Part shown: positions 7,125-12,609 of the stretch, piece by piece
How positions within the stretch are numbered: position 1 is the first letter of the stretch
How the letters are laid out: each line of letters starts with the position of its first letter
Origin: UBA724 sp964229545
GTDB taxonomy: Bacteria; Bacteroidota; Bacteroidia; Flavobacteriales; Flavobacteriaceae
Reading direction: 5' to 3'
NCBI GenBank assembly: GCA_964229545.1
Contig: CAXRDP010000040.1
Coordinates: 1 to 14,851 of the forward strand
DNA length: 14,851 nt
Program-made: the position numbers and the translations under genes
The notes under the pieces: model-generated
Told to the model about the DNA's origin: nothing
Databases searched by the model: none
Seen by the model: the letters and a program-made list of their open reading frames with translations, nothing else

Positions 7125-8225
7125 TTAATTGATAATGCCGATTTTTTTGGCGCGCTCTTCCCATTTTTTTCTAGCGACTGCCTGAAGGTCTTCAACATGA
7201 TCACTCTCGTCCATAATTTCGATACCTAAAAGGGTTTCGATGACATCCTCCATAGTAACAAGTCCGGTGACCGTTCCGTATTCATCAACAACCAGTGATA
7301 TATGCTCACGTTTTGTCATAAGGGTTTCAAAGATTTGCGGTATTCGAGTGTCTCGATTGACCACAATCAACTCTCTTTTAATATCCGACAAGGGCATTTC
7401 CCCTTTTTTATTAAGCAGTTCTTCAAGCACATTGTCTTTGAGCACATAACCAGTAATGATTTCGGGATTGTCACCATGTACGGGAATTCTAGAGAATCGC
7501 AACTTTGGATTTTGATCAAAAAATGTTTGTATGCTCATTTGTTCAGGAGCAATTTTCATCACGGACCTAGGGGTCATAATATTTCTTACCCTGACCTCAT
7601 TGAGCCGTACCATGTTTTTAATCACAGTAGACTCTTTTTCTTCAATAACCCCTTCTTGTTGGGCAATTTCAGCCATCGCAGAAAAATCTTCACGGCTCAT
7701 CACATTGGTTTCTCCTCTTTTACCCAAAATCTTGGTGAAAAGTTGAAGAAACCAAAGGACGCCTGAATATTTAAAAACAGGAATGATAGAACGCAAAAAC
7801 AAGGCTGTAATCTTGGCAAGTTTTTTCCAGTAGGTAGCCCCAAGGGTTTTGGGGATGATTTCCGAAAGCAACAAAATCAGCACCGTCATGATGGCCGATA
7901 CAATACCCACCATTCCTTCTTCGGAGAATGAAACACCCAACAAATGATAGACTTCTCCACGCCCCAACGACGAATAAACCACCTTGGCCTGTACCCCAAC
8001 CAAAATAGCACCTACCGTATGGGCTATGGTATTGAGGGTAAGAATAATAATCAACGGTTCATCAATGTTTTTTTTCAAACCTTCGAGTGTCTTGGCAAAC
8101 TTGTGCCCTTCCCCCAACTTTACACTGATGTAGGTGGGGTTGATACTCAATAGGACTGCTTCCAAAATGGAACACAGAAAAGAAACCAGAATGGTTAATA
8201 GGGCATATATAAGGAGTAATTCCAT
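7125..8225 (-). CDS. CNNM/CBS-domain membrane protein (CorB/HlyC type)
   Basis: A 366-residue inner-membrane protein with a CNNM transmembrane domain (formerly DUF21) followed by paired CBS domains. Three or four hydrophobic helices lie in residues 1-150; SEIIPKTLG (121-129) is the CNNM signature. A linker with EEKESTVIKNMV leads to the CBS pair: the first begins at IMTPRSVM (216-223) and the second contains SLVVDEYGTVTGLVTMEDVIETLLG (310-334). The C-terminal CorC_HlyC domain found in longer homologues is absent; the protein ends about 30 residues after the second CBS domain. Bacterial homologues are linked to Mg2+ (and Co2+) export with nucleotide sensing through CBS; the old label hemolysin has weak support. 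It is the first gene of the leftward run and faces a divergent small membrane protein gene across 140 nt. Confidence 0.9.
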   Translation of the reverse strand: MELLLIYALLTILVSFLCSILEAVLLSINPTYISVKLGEGHKFAKTLEGLKKNIDEPLIIILTLNTIAHTVGAILVGVQAKVVYSSLGRGEVYHLLGVSFSEEGMVGIVSAIMTVLILLLSEIIPKTLGATYWKKLAKITALFLRSIIPVFKYSGVLWFLQLFTKILGKRGETNVMSREDFSAMAEIAQQEGVIEEKESTVIKNMVRLNEVRVRNIMTPRSVMKIAPEQMSIQTFFDQNPKLRFSRIPVHGDNPEIITGYVLKDNVLEELLNKKGEMPLSDIKRELIVVNRDTRIPQIFETLMTKREHISLVVDEYGTVTGLVTMEDVIETLLGIEIMDESDHVEDLQAVARKKWEERAKKIGIIN

Positions 8226-8365
8226 AGGTCAAATCACGAATCTAAGATACGTCATACTATTAAATTTAAAAACCTCAGGTGTTTATCTTTGAGTCGCATG
8301 TGTTAAAATTGTGTCAAATAAGCCAATATCTCAGTATGTTTTTTTAGTTTGGTTAAAAATATGAC
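8226..8365. other. Divergent intergenic region, 140 nt
   Basis: AT-rich spacer between the leftward CNNM gene and the rightward small membrane protein gene. It must hold promoters for both. On the minus strand a TAGATTCG at about 8237-8244 resembles the Bacteroidota -7 element (TAnnTTTG) with one mismatch, but no TTTG sits at the right distance upstream. No convincing element or repeat is seen on the plus strand. Confidence 0.3.
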
Positions 8366-8647
8366 ATGCTCAAAGGCAACTTCACCATACCCGCTATATG
8401 CCTCTCCCTCTTGTTGATACCCCTAGTAGGGATGCAATTTACAGAGGCCATCCAATGGTCCTTGTTTGATTTTGTCGTGATGGGTTTGTTGTTGTTAGGA
8501 CTTGGTTTTGGCATTCGATGGATTCGGGGTAAAAAACTAAAAAATCAATCCAAGCGGAACTACATAGTTTTGTTGATACTAGGCTTTCTCATCTTATGGG
8601 CTGAGCTGGCTGTTGGCATTTTTGGAACTCCATTTTCGGGTAGTTAG
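8366..8647 (+). CDS. Small three-helix membrane protein, unknown function
   Basis: A 93-residue hydrophobic protein with three predicted helices, roughly residues 8-25, 33-50 and 67-88. Helices 2 and 3 are separated by a strongly basic loop (RWIRGKKLKNQSKRN), which by the positive-inside rule lies in the cytoplasm. The segment VGMQFTEAIQWSLFDFVVMG resembles a widespread hypothetical family of Bacteroidota, sometimes mislabelled as an ABC permease; I recognise the pattern but not a function. The ATG at 8366 is the first in frame and follows an A/T-rich leader. It is a single-gene unit; the next gene on this strand begins 395 nt later. Confidence 0.7.
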   Translation: MLKGNFTIPAICLSLLLIPLVGMQFTEAIQWSLFDFVVMGLLLLGLGFGIRWIRGKKLKNQSKRNYIVLLILGFLILWAELAVGIFGTPFSGS

Positions 8648-8876
8648 CAGCAGCGGTTCTAGTTATTGATTTCTTAATATTGTGATTTTTAAAACCAAAA
8701 TATTTACAAATCACCAAAATGTATTTAAAATTTTATTAACTTCGTAAAATAATTAAGCGAAACTACTTTTTTCGCAATCTGACCCGTGTGGACTGGGTCT
8801 AACAATAGAGTCGCGGGTGGAGAGAACGCATCCGGAAAAATCGTTACATAGGTTTAATGCTTTAAATGTTTCAATT

Positions 8877-8954
8877 ATGAGCAATGAAGTTATGTTAGCA
8901 CTAGCACTCAACCAAGGCCATGCACTTGCCATGGTTAGTGAAGAAAAAAAATAG
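8877..8954 (+). CDS. Possible 25-aa small protein or leader peptide
   Basis: ATG to TAG, encoding a peptide that starts MSNEVMLALALNQGHALAM and ends in VSEEKK. The middle is hydrophobic and helix-prone, the end is charged. It sits between the hairpin block and the terminator, inside the proposed transcript. The stop codon lies in the loop of a 9-bp A/T hairpin (8940-8948 with 8955-8963), just before the terminator. The peptide composition looks protein-like rather than random, but no family is recognised and there is no ribosome-binding site to judge by. It could equally be a chance frame in a small RNA. Confidence 0.35.
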   Translation: MSNEVMLALALNQGHALAMVSEEKK

Positions 8955-8972
8955 TTTTTCTTCAACAGCACT

Positions 8973-8998
8973 AACGGCTCCAGAGGAGCCGTTTTTTT
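8973..8998 (+). terminator. Strong intrinsic terminator
   Basis: A perfect 9-bp stem, AACGGCTCC / GGAGCCGTT (8973-8981 with 8985-8993), loop AGA, followed by an unbroken run of T to 8998. It points rightward, 45 nt upstream of the alkane hydroxylase start, so it ends the proposed small transcript or the transcript from the 93-aa membrane protein gene. Confidence 0.9.
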
Positions 8999-9005
8999 AT
9001 TTACT

Positions 9006-9038
9006 TTTGAACCTATTGTGCTGATTTTTATACCTTTA
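9006..9038 (+). promoter_or_regulatory. Bacteroidota-type promoter for the alkane hydroxylase gene
   Basis: TTTG at 9006-9009 and TACCTTTA at 9031-9038 are 21 nt apart and match the Bacteroidota consensus TTTG / TAnnTTTG with one mismatch. The element comes right after the terminator, where a new promoter would be needed. Transcription would begin about 5-7 nt further on, at or next to the ATG at 9043, giving a leaderless or nearly leaderless mRNA. Confidence 0.5.
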
Positions 9039-9042
9039 TAAC

Positions 9043-10101
9043 ATGAGAGACCTTAAATACCTCTTTGCGTATACGGTACCATTGTCTGCCTATATTTCTT
9101 TTGAATCCTTCGGATTGGGAACCTATACGGCTGTGCTGTATGCCTTTGTGATATTGCCAATACTAGACGTGCTTCTGGGAAAAACTACCAATAATCTAAG
9201 CCCTGAAGAAACCCAGTACAAGAAGGCGCATAAGATTTTCGACTGGATGCTATATGTCAATCTTCCTATAGTGTTTGGGTTACTCTACGTGGTTTTTTCT
9301 AAAATCTTAACCACAGAATACGCTGTTTCTGAATACATCGGATTAGCTCTCTCAACGGGGATTTTATTGGCCACCAATGGTATCAATGTGGCGCACGAAT
9401 TGGGGCATCGAAAATCTTTGATTGAACGCCTGATGAGCAAAGCATTATTTACGCCCTGCTTGTATATGCATTTTTATATTGAACACAATTTTGGTCATCA
9501 TTTTAAGGTAGCCACCCCCGAAGATGGGGCTACTGCCAGATTTAATCAGTCTGTATATGCCTTTTGGATAAGGTCGGTGAGCAAACAATATGTCGACGCT
9601 TGGAAAAAGCAATTTGAACTTCTCAAAAACGACGACCACAACTTTTTCTCCTGGAAAAATGATATGCTCTATTATCACTTGATTCAACCTATGTATCTAG
9701 TGCTTGTATCCCTTTGGTTTTCTCCACAAGTGATGCTGTTTGCTGTTTTAGTGGGTGTCATTTCGTTTTTGTTTTTGGAGAGTATCAACTACATAGAACA
9801 CTATGGATTGAGAAGGTTTCAAACCCCTTCGGGCAGATACGAAAGAGTGCAAATCCACCACTCTTGGAACTCCAACCACAATATCGGGAGGATAGTGCTT
9901 TATGAGCTTACACGCCATAGCGATCACCACTATAAATCCGCTAAAAAATACCAAATACTCAACAGCTACGAAGACAGTCCGCATTTGCCTTTGGGTTATC
10001 CAGCATCTATATTAATGAGCTTGTTACCACCCCTATGGTTCTGGGTCATGAACCCTTTGGTACCACCAGACATGAAGCCCGAGAACAAAGTTTTCAATTA
10101 G
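9043..10101 (+). CDS. alkB: Alkane 1-monooxygenase (AlkB-type membrane di-iron hydroxylase)
   Basis: A 352-residue integral membrane hydroxylase of the AlkB branch of the fatty-acid-desaturase superfamily. It oxidises the terminal carbon of n-alkanes to 1-alkanols using O2 and electrons from rubredoxin. All iron-binding boxes are present: HELGHR (118-123), EHNFGHH (147-153) and LTRHSDHH (289-296). NYIEHYGL (249-256) is the signature that separates alkane hydroxylases from desaturases. Extra histidines lie in HHSWNSNHN (272-280). Four to six hydrophobic helices are visible. It is about 50 residues shorter than the Pseudomonas GPo1 enzyme and has no fused rubredoxin; no rubredoxin or rubredoxin reductase gene is in the window, so these must lie elsewhere. 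The gene stands alone, 45 nt after a terminator, and converges with a lipoprotein gene across 2 nt. Confidence 0.92.
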   Translation: MRDLKYLFAYTVPLSAYISFESFGLGTYTAVLYAFVILPILDVLLGKTTNNLSPEETQYKKAHKIFDWMLYVNLPIVFGLLYVVFSKILTTEYAVSEYIGLALSTGILLATNGINVAHELGHRKSLIERLMSKALFTPCLYMHFYIEHNFGHHFKVATPEDGATARFNQSVYAFWIRSVSKQYVDAWKKQFELLKNDDHNFFSWKNDMLYYHLIQPMYLVLVSLWFSPQVMLFAVLVGVISFLFLESINYIEHYGLRRFQTPSGRYERVQIHHSWNSNHNIGRIVLYELTRHSDHHYKSAKKYQILNSYEDSPHLPLGYPASILMSLLPPLWFWVMNPLVPPDMKPENKVFN

Positions 10102-10103
10102 TT

Positions 10104-10499
10104 TTAATCACACAACCCAAGATCGTAATTCTCCCGAAATAGGGTTTGGCTGGCTGTAGTGCTGACCAAGTCTACCGCATTTCCATCGCACCTGAAGATG
10201 GGGTAAGCAACCAAGGCATTCCCAAAACGCAAGTCGATCACAATGGAGTCATTGCGTATCAACCACGGATTTGGATTGGGTATGGCCTCTTCCAATCCGC
10301 CAAATACACCATTGGTACTATAAATTGTGTGGCGTTGCGTTGGGGTGAATTCATACATGACCGTTTGTTCAAAACCCACCAAATGCCACCGGCCAATGAT
10401 AGAAAAATCCTCTTCCTGATTATTTTCATTTTCTTCACAACTAGTAAAAGAAAATACACCTGCAAGAAGTATTATTAAAAATTTTATCGACTTTTTCAT
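10104..10499 (-). CDS. Small lipoprotein, lipocalin-like, unknown function
   Basis: A 131-residue predicted lipoprotein. The signal peptide MKKSIKFLIILLAGVFSFTSC ends in a relaxed Bacteroidota lipobox with Cys21. The next residues, EENENNQEED, form an acidic run of the kind that serves as a surface-export signal for lipoproteins in this phylum. The mature part begins IIGRWHLVGFE; the G-x-W and the following strands resemble lipocalin-like domains of Bacteroidota, such as those labelled DUF4923 or lipocalin_4, though I cannot assign a named family. Two late cysteines (FRCDGN and GLCD) may form a disulfide. I chose the ATG at 10499; an ATG six codons upstream would give a poorer signal peptide. 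The gene ends 2 nt from the convergent alkB stop. Confidence 0.7.
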   Translation of the reverse strand: MKKSIKFLIILLAGVFSFTSCEENENNQEEDFSIIGRWHLVGFEQTVMYEFTPTQRHTIYSTNGVFGGLEEAIPNPNPWLIRNDSIVIDLRFGNALVAYPIFRCDGNAVDLVSTTASQTLFRENYDLGLCD

Positions 10500-10569
10500 G
10501 CCAATAAAATTAAACATTAGTTTTTTTTAAAAATTTTGTTTAAATTTATTAGCAAAAGTATAAACAGTT

Positions 10570-10698
10570 ATGAAAAAGTTAAAAACGGCTACAGTAGATG
10601 TACGTAGGCGCACATTGAAAATTGTGGAATTCAAACCCCAAACCAGCTTCGGTCAACTAAAACGTTATTTTGTTGGTATGCTAAACCGTGCTCAATAG
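10570..10698 (+). CDS. Small basic protein of 42 aa, hypothetical
   Basis: ATG to TAG, 42 codons. The peptide starts MKKLKTATVDVRRRTLKIVE and ends FVGMLNRAQ. It is strongly basic (about ten Lys/Arg), with no membrane segment or signal peptide. The pattern of alternating basic and hydrophobic residues (VRRRTLKIVEFKP) and a regular spread of codons suggest a real gene. It lies alone in a 214-nt gap between two leftward genes, with an A/T-rich leader containing TAAATTTA, a possible -7 element. I recognise no family; a nucleic-acid-binding or ribosome-associated role would be a guess from charge alone. Confidence 0.5.
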   Translation: MKKLKTATVDVRRRTLKIVEFKPQTSFGQLKRYFVGMLNRAQ

Positions 10699-10713
10699 AT
10701 TTCTCTCTGCTAA

Positions 10714-12120
10714 CTAAAGTGTCGAGGGACAGACATAATCTGTTAGCGCAATGCCAGCTTCCTTTATAGCTTTCATCCCTCCATCGACATTAATGCCGTT
10801 GTGGATGCCACGGCTTTTTAGAATAGACAATGCAATCATACTGCGATAGCCTCCTGCGCAATGGGCATAGAAAGAACCTTTTTCGGGAAATGCACTCAAA
10901 TGGTTATTTAAAAACTCCAACGAAGTATGCGATGCGCTCGGGATGTGTTCAGATAAAAACTCACCGTCTTTGCGAACATCAAAAACAGGAACATCTTCTT
11001 CAATTAATTTTTTCAAAAACGAGGCACTTACACTTTGAACGGTATCGATTTCTTTACCGGAGGCTTTCCATGAGGCCATTCCACCTTTTAGATAACCTAA
11101 CGTATTGTCAAAGCCTACCCTGGACAAACGCGTGATGGTTTCTTCTTCACGCCCCTCAGGAGCGACAAACAGAATCGGGTGTTCGATATCGGCAATCAGC
11201 GCGCCTACCCAAGGGGCAAATCCTCCGTCCAGTCCTATAAATATACTACGAGGGATATGCCCTTCGGCAAATTCTTTCGGACTCCGCACGTCCAACACCA
11301 CAGCACCTGTCTCATTGACAGCCACCTCAAAAGCTTCTGGGTGTAGGGCTTGTGTGCCCTTTTCTAACACCTCTTCAATGTCTTGATAGCCGTGCTTGTT
11401 CATTTTTACATTGGCCGGAAAATATTGTGGCGGAGGTGCCAAACCGTCCAAAACTTCTTGCACAAATTCTTCTTTGGTCATGTCGGCACGGAGTGCGTAA
11501 TTCATTTTTTTCTGATTGCCCAAGGTATCAACGGTTTCTTTCATCATGTTTTTACCGCAAGCCGAACCTGCCCCGTGTGCCGGATATACAACAATCTCAT
11601 CGGACAAAGGCATGATTTTGGAGCGCAAACTATCAAACAAAGTTTCTGCCAATTGCTCTTGGGTCATATGGGCGGCTTTTTGGGCCAAATCGGGGCGTCC
11701 CACATCTCCTAAAAAGAGCGTATCCCCAGTAAAAATCGAATGGTCTTTCCCTTCTGCATCACGAAGCAGATAGGTAGTGCTTTCCATGGTGTGGCCAGGG
11801 GTGTGGAGAACAACTATAGACAAATCTCCTATGTTGAAAACTTGGCCATCTTTGGCTATGACAGCGTCAAAGCTTGGATCTGCATTGGGCCCAAATACGA
11901 TAGGCGCATCAGTATGTTTGGCCAAAGTGAGGTGTCCACTCACAAAATCTGCATGAAAATGAGTTTCAAAAATATATTTGATTTTGGCATTGTTTTTTTT
12001 GGCTTTTTCTAAATAGGAACCTACCTCTCGTAAGGGGTCAATGATAGCAGCTTCTCCTTGACTTTCAATATAATACGCGCCTTGAGCAAGACATCCGGTG
12101 TAGATTTGTTCAACAATCAT
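10714..12120 (-). CDS. CstB-like persulfide dioxygenase fused to two rhodanese domains
   Basis: A 468-residue cytoplasmic enzyme with three domains. Residues 1-245 are a metallo-beta-lactamase fold of the persulfide dioxygenase (ETHE1/CstB) type: THFHADFVSGH (53-63), His110, Asp133 in TGDTLFLGDVGRPDL, and His182 in PAHGAGSACG. Such enzymes use one non-heme Fe(II) and O2 to turn persulfide sulfur into sulfite. Residues 265-355 are a rhodanese fold that lacks the active cysteine (VAPEGREEE at 319-327). Residues 365-465 are an intact rhodanese with Cys421 in the loop CAGGYRS. The order dioxygenase, pseudo-rhodanese, rhodanese matches Staphylococcus CstB, which makes thiosulfate from persulfides. 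No CstR-type repressor or sulfide:quinone reductase gene is here. The start codon is the first ATG and fits the family. The gene stands 100 nt downstream of DUF983. Confidence 0.88.
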   Translation of the reverse strand: MIVEQIYTGCLAQGAYYIESQGEAAIIDPLREVGSYLEKAKKNNAKIKYIFETHFHADFVSGHLTLAKHTDAPIVFGPNADPSFDAVIAKDGQVFNIGDLSIVVLHTPGHTMESTTYLLRDAEGKDHSIFTGDTLFLGDVGRPDLAQKAAHMTQEQLAETLFDSLRSKIMPLSDEIVVYPAHGAGSACGKNMMKETVDTLGNQKKMNYALRADMTKEEFVQEVLDGLAPPPQYFPANVKMNKHGYQDIEEVLEKGTQALHPEAFEVAVNETGAVVLDVRSPKEFAEGHIPRSIFIGLDGGFAPWVGALIADIEHPILFVAPEGREEETITRLSRVGFDNTLGYLKGGMASWKASGKEIDTVQSVSASFLKKLIEEDVPVFDVRKDGEFLSEHIPSASHTSLEFLNNHLSAFPEKGSFYAHCAGGYRSMIALSILKSRGIHNGINVDGGMKAIKEAGIALTDYVCPSTL

Positions 12121-12220
12121 GGGTTACTAATTTTGGACTACAAAGTAAAGAATTTTAGGGCAAACCGCCATACATACAGACCCTGAGGTAAGCCATAGGA
12201 TAGCATGCTATTACAATGTT
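12121..12220. other. Intergenic region with a 12-nt perfect palindrome
   Basis: 100-nt spacer between the DUF983 stop and the start of the CstB-like gene on the minus strand. ATAGCATGCTAT at 12200-12211 is a perfect palindrome just after DUF983. The promoter of the CstB-like gene should lie here; a TACTTTG at about 12139-12145 (minus strand) is close to a -7 element but has the wrong internal spacing. Confidence 0.3.
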
Positions 12221-12595
12221 TCAGCGCTCAGCTTTGGGATCATAATCTATAAAAAAATGCGCCCATAGCGACTTGGCCAAAGCCCCTATGTAGGGCATCA
12301 AAACCAACAATACGACAGACATACTAAAAAAATATGTTAGCATACTTTCTATTCCCACTAGCATCCCCAATACAAAAACCGCTACAGCAACCGCTACACC
12401 TATGGCATAAGACACATACATAGAGCCGTAAAAGAAGCTTGGTTCCAGTTTAAATTTTTGGCCGCAAACTCCACACGCATCATTTACCTTATTCATGGCA
12501 CTCAACTTGTAGGGATGCTTAGTCAACAGATTTCCTTTGTGACATCGAGGACATTTCAAAAACAGTATGCTATATAGTTTAGAGGAAGTTTTCAT
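12221..12595 (-). CDS. DUF983 membrane protein with zinc-ribbon-like N-terminus
   Basis: A 124-residue protein of the DUF983 family. The N-terminal third carries two cysteine pairs, CPRC (15-18) and CGVC (41-44), which look like a zinc ribbon. EPSFFYGSMYVSYA (51-64) is the family motif that leads into two helices at about 62-82 and 86-108. The C-terminal FIDYDPKAER is short and charged. The family's function is not established. It lies 14 nt downstream of the acylase gene, so the two are probably co-transcribed, although I see no functional link. The ATG at 12595 is the first in frame and puts the first CxxC at the usual distance from the start. Confidence 0.9.
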   Translation of the reverse strand: MKTSSKLYSILFLKCPRCHKGNLLTKHPYKLSAMNKVNDACGVCGQKFKLEPSFFYGSMYVSYAIGVAVAVAVFVLGMLVGIESMLTYFFSMSVVLLVLMPYIGALAKSLWAHFFIDYDPKAER

Positions 12596-12609
12596 ATCAA
12601 GTTAGTGTG

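Larger units (their letters stand above)
8750..8998 (+). ncRNA. Candidate structured small RNA, family unknown
   Basis: Three hairpins follow one another: GCGAA/TTCGC (8757-8761 with 8771-8775), GACCC/GGGTC (8781-8785 with 8795-8799) and CGGGTG/CATCCG (8814-8819 with 8829-8834). An alternative pairing, ACCCG (8782-8786) with CGGGT (8814-8818), would exclude the last two. The candidate ends in a strong intrinsic terminator at 8998. GC content in the hairpin block is clearly higher than in the flanks. I compared it by eye with tmRNA, SRP RNA, 6S RNA and TPP, preQ1, SAM, glycine and fluoride riboswitches and none fits. It may be a free sRNA, the leader of a small protein gene, or an attenuator for the gene at 9043. 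The 5' end is a guess from the TAACTTCG element. Confidence 0.4.
8648..9042. other. 395-nt gene-free stretch with RNA-like structure
   Basis: No long reading frame with family features is seen here. From left to right it holds an AT-rich part (8650-8750) with a weak -7-like TAACTTCG at 8737-8744; a string of hairpins with raised GC (8757-8834); a 25-codon ORF (8877-8954); a perfect terminator (8973-8998); and a promoter-like pair just before the alkane hydroxylase gene (9006-9038). The arrangement suggests a separate short transcript of about 245 nt. See the separate entries. Confidence 0.6.

Noticed and set aside
7099..7164. Longer PepSY start at 7164
   Set aside because: It overlaps the CNNM gene by 40 nt and adds a polar, non-family stretch; the ATG at 7098 gives the usual short basic start before the first helix.
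7302..7766. 154-codon plus-strand frame inside the CNNM gene
   Set aside because: Antisense shadow of a well-supported gene; the translation is rich in His, Phe and Ser with no domain pattern.
8753..8971. 72-codon frame on the minus strand in the alkB upstream region
   Set aside because: It reads antisense through the hairpin block and the 25-codon ORF, looks serine-rich and random, and starts inside the terminator-side hairpin.
8750..8998. tmRNA, SRP RNA or a known riboswitch class
   Set aside because: No T-loop or CCA-like end, no ALAA tag, no GGAAGGAAGCAG SRP core, and none of the TPP, preQ1, SAM, glycine or fluoride core motifs are present.
9043..10101. Fatty acid desaturase instead of alkane hydroxylase
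   Set aside because: The NYIEHYGL motif and the HELGHR / EHNFGHH / HSDHH spacing belong to AlkB hydroxylases rather than desaturases.
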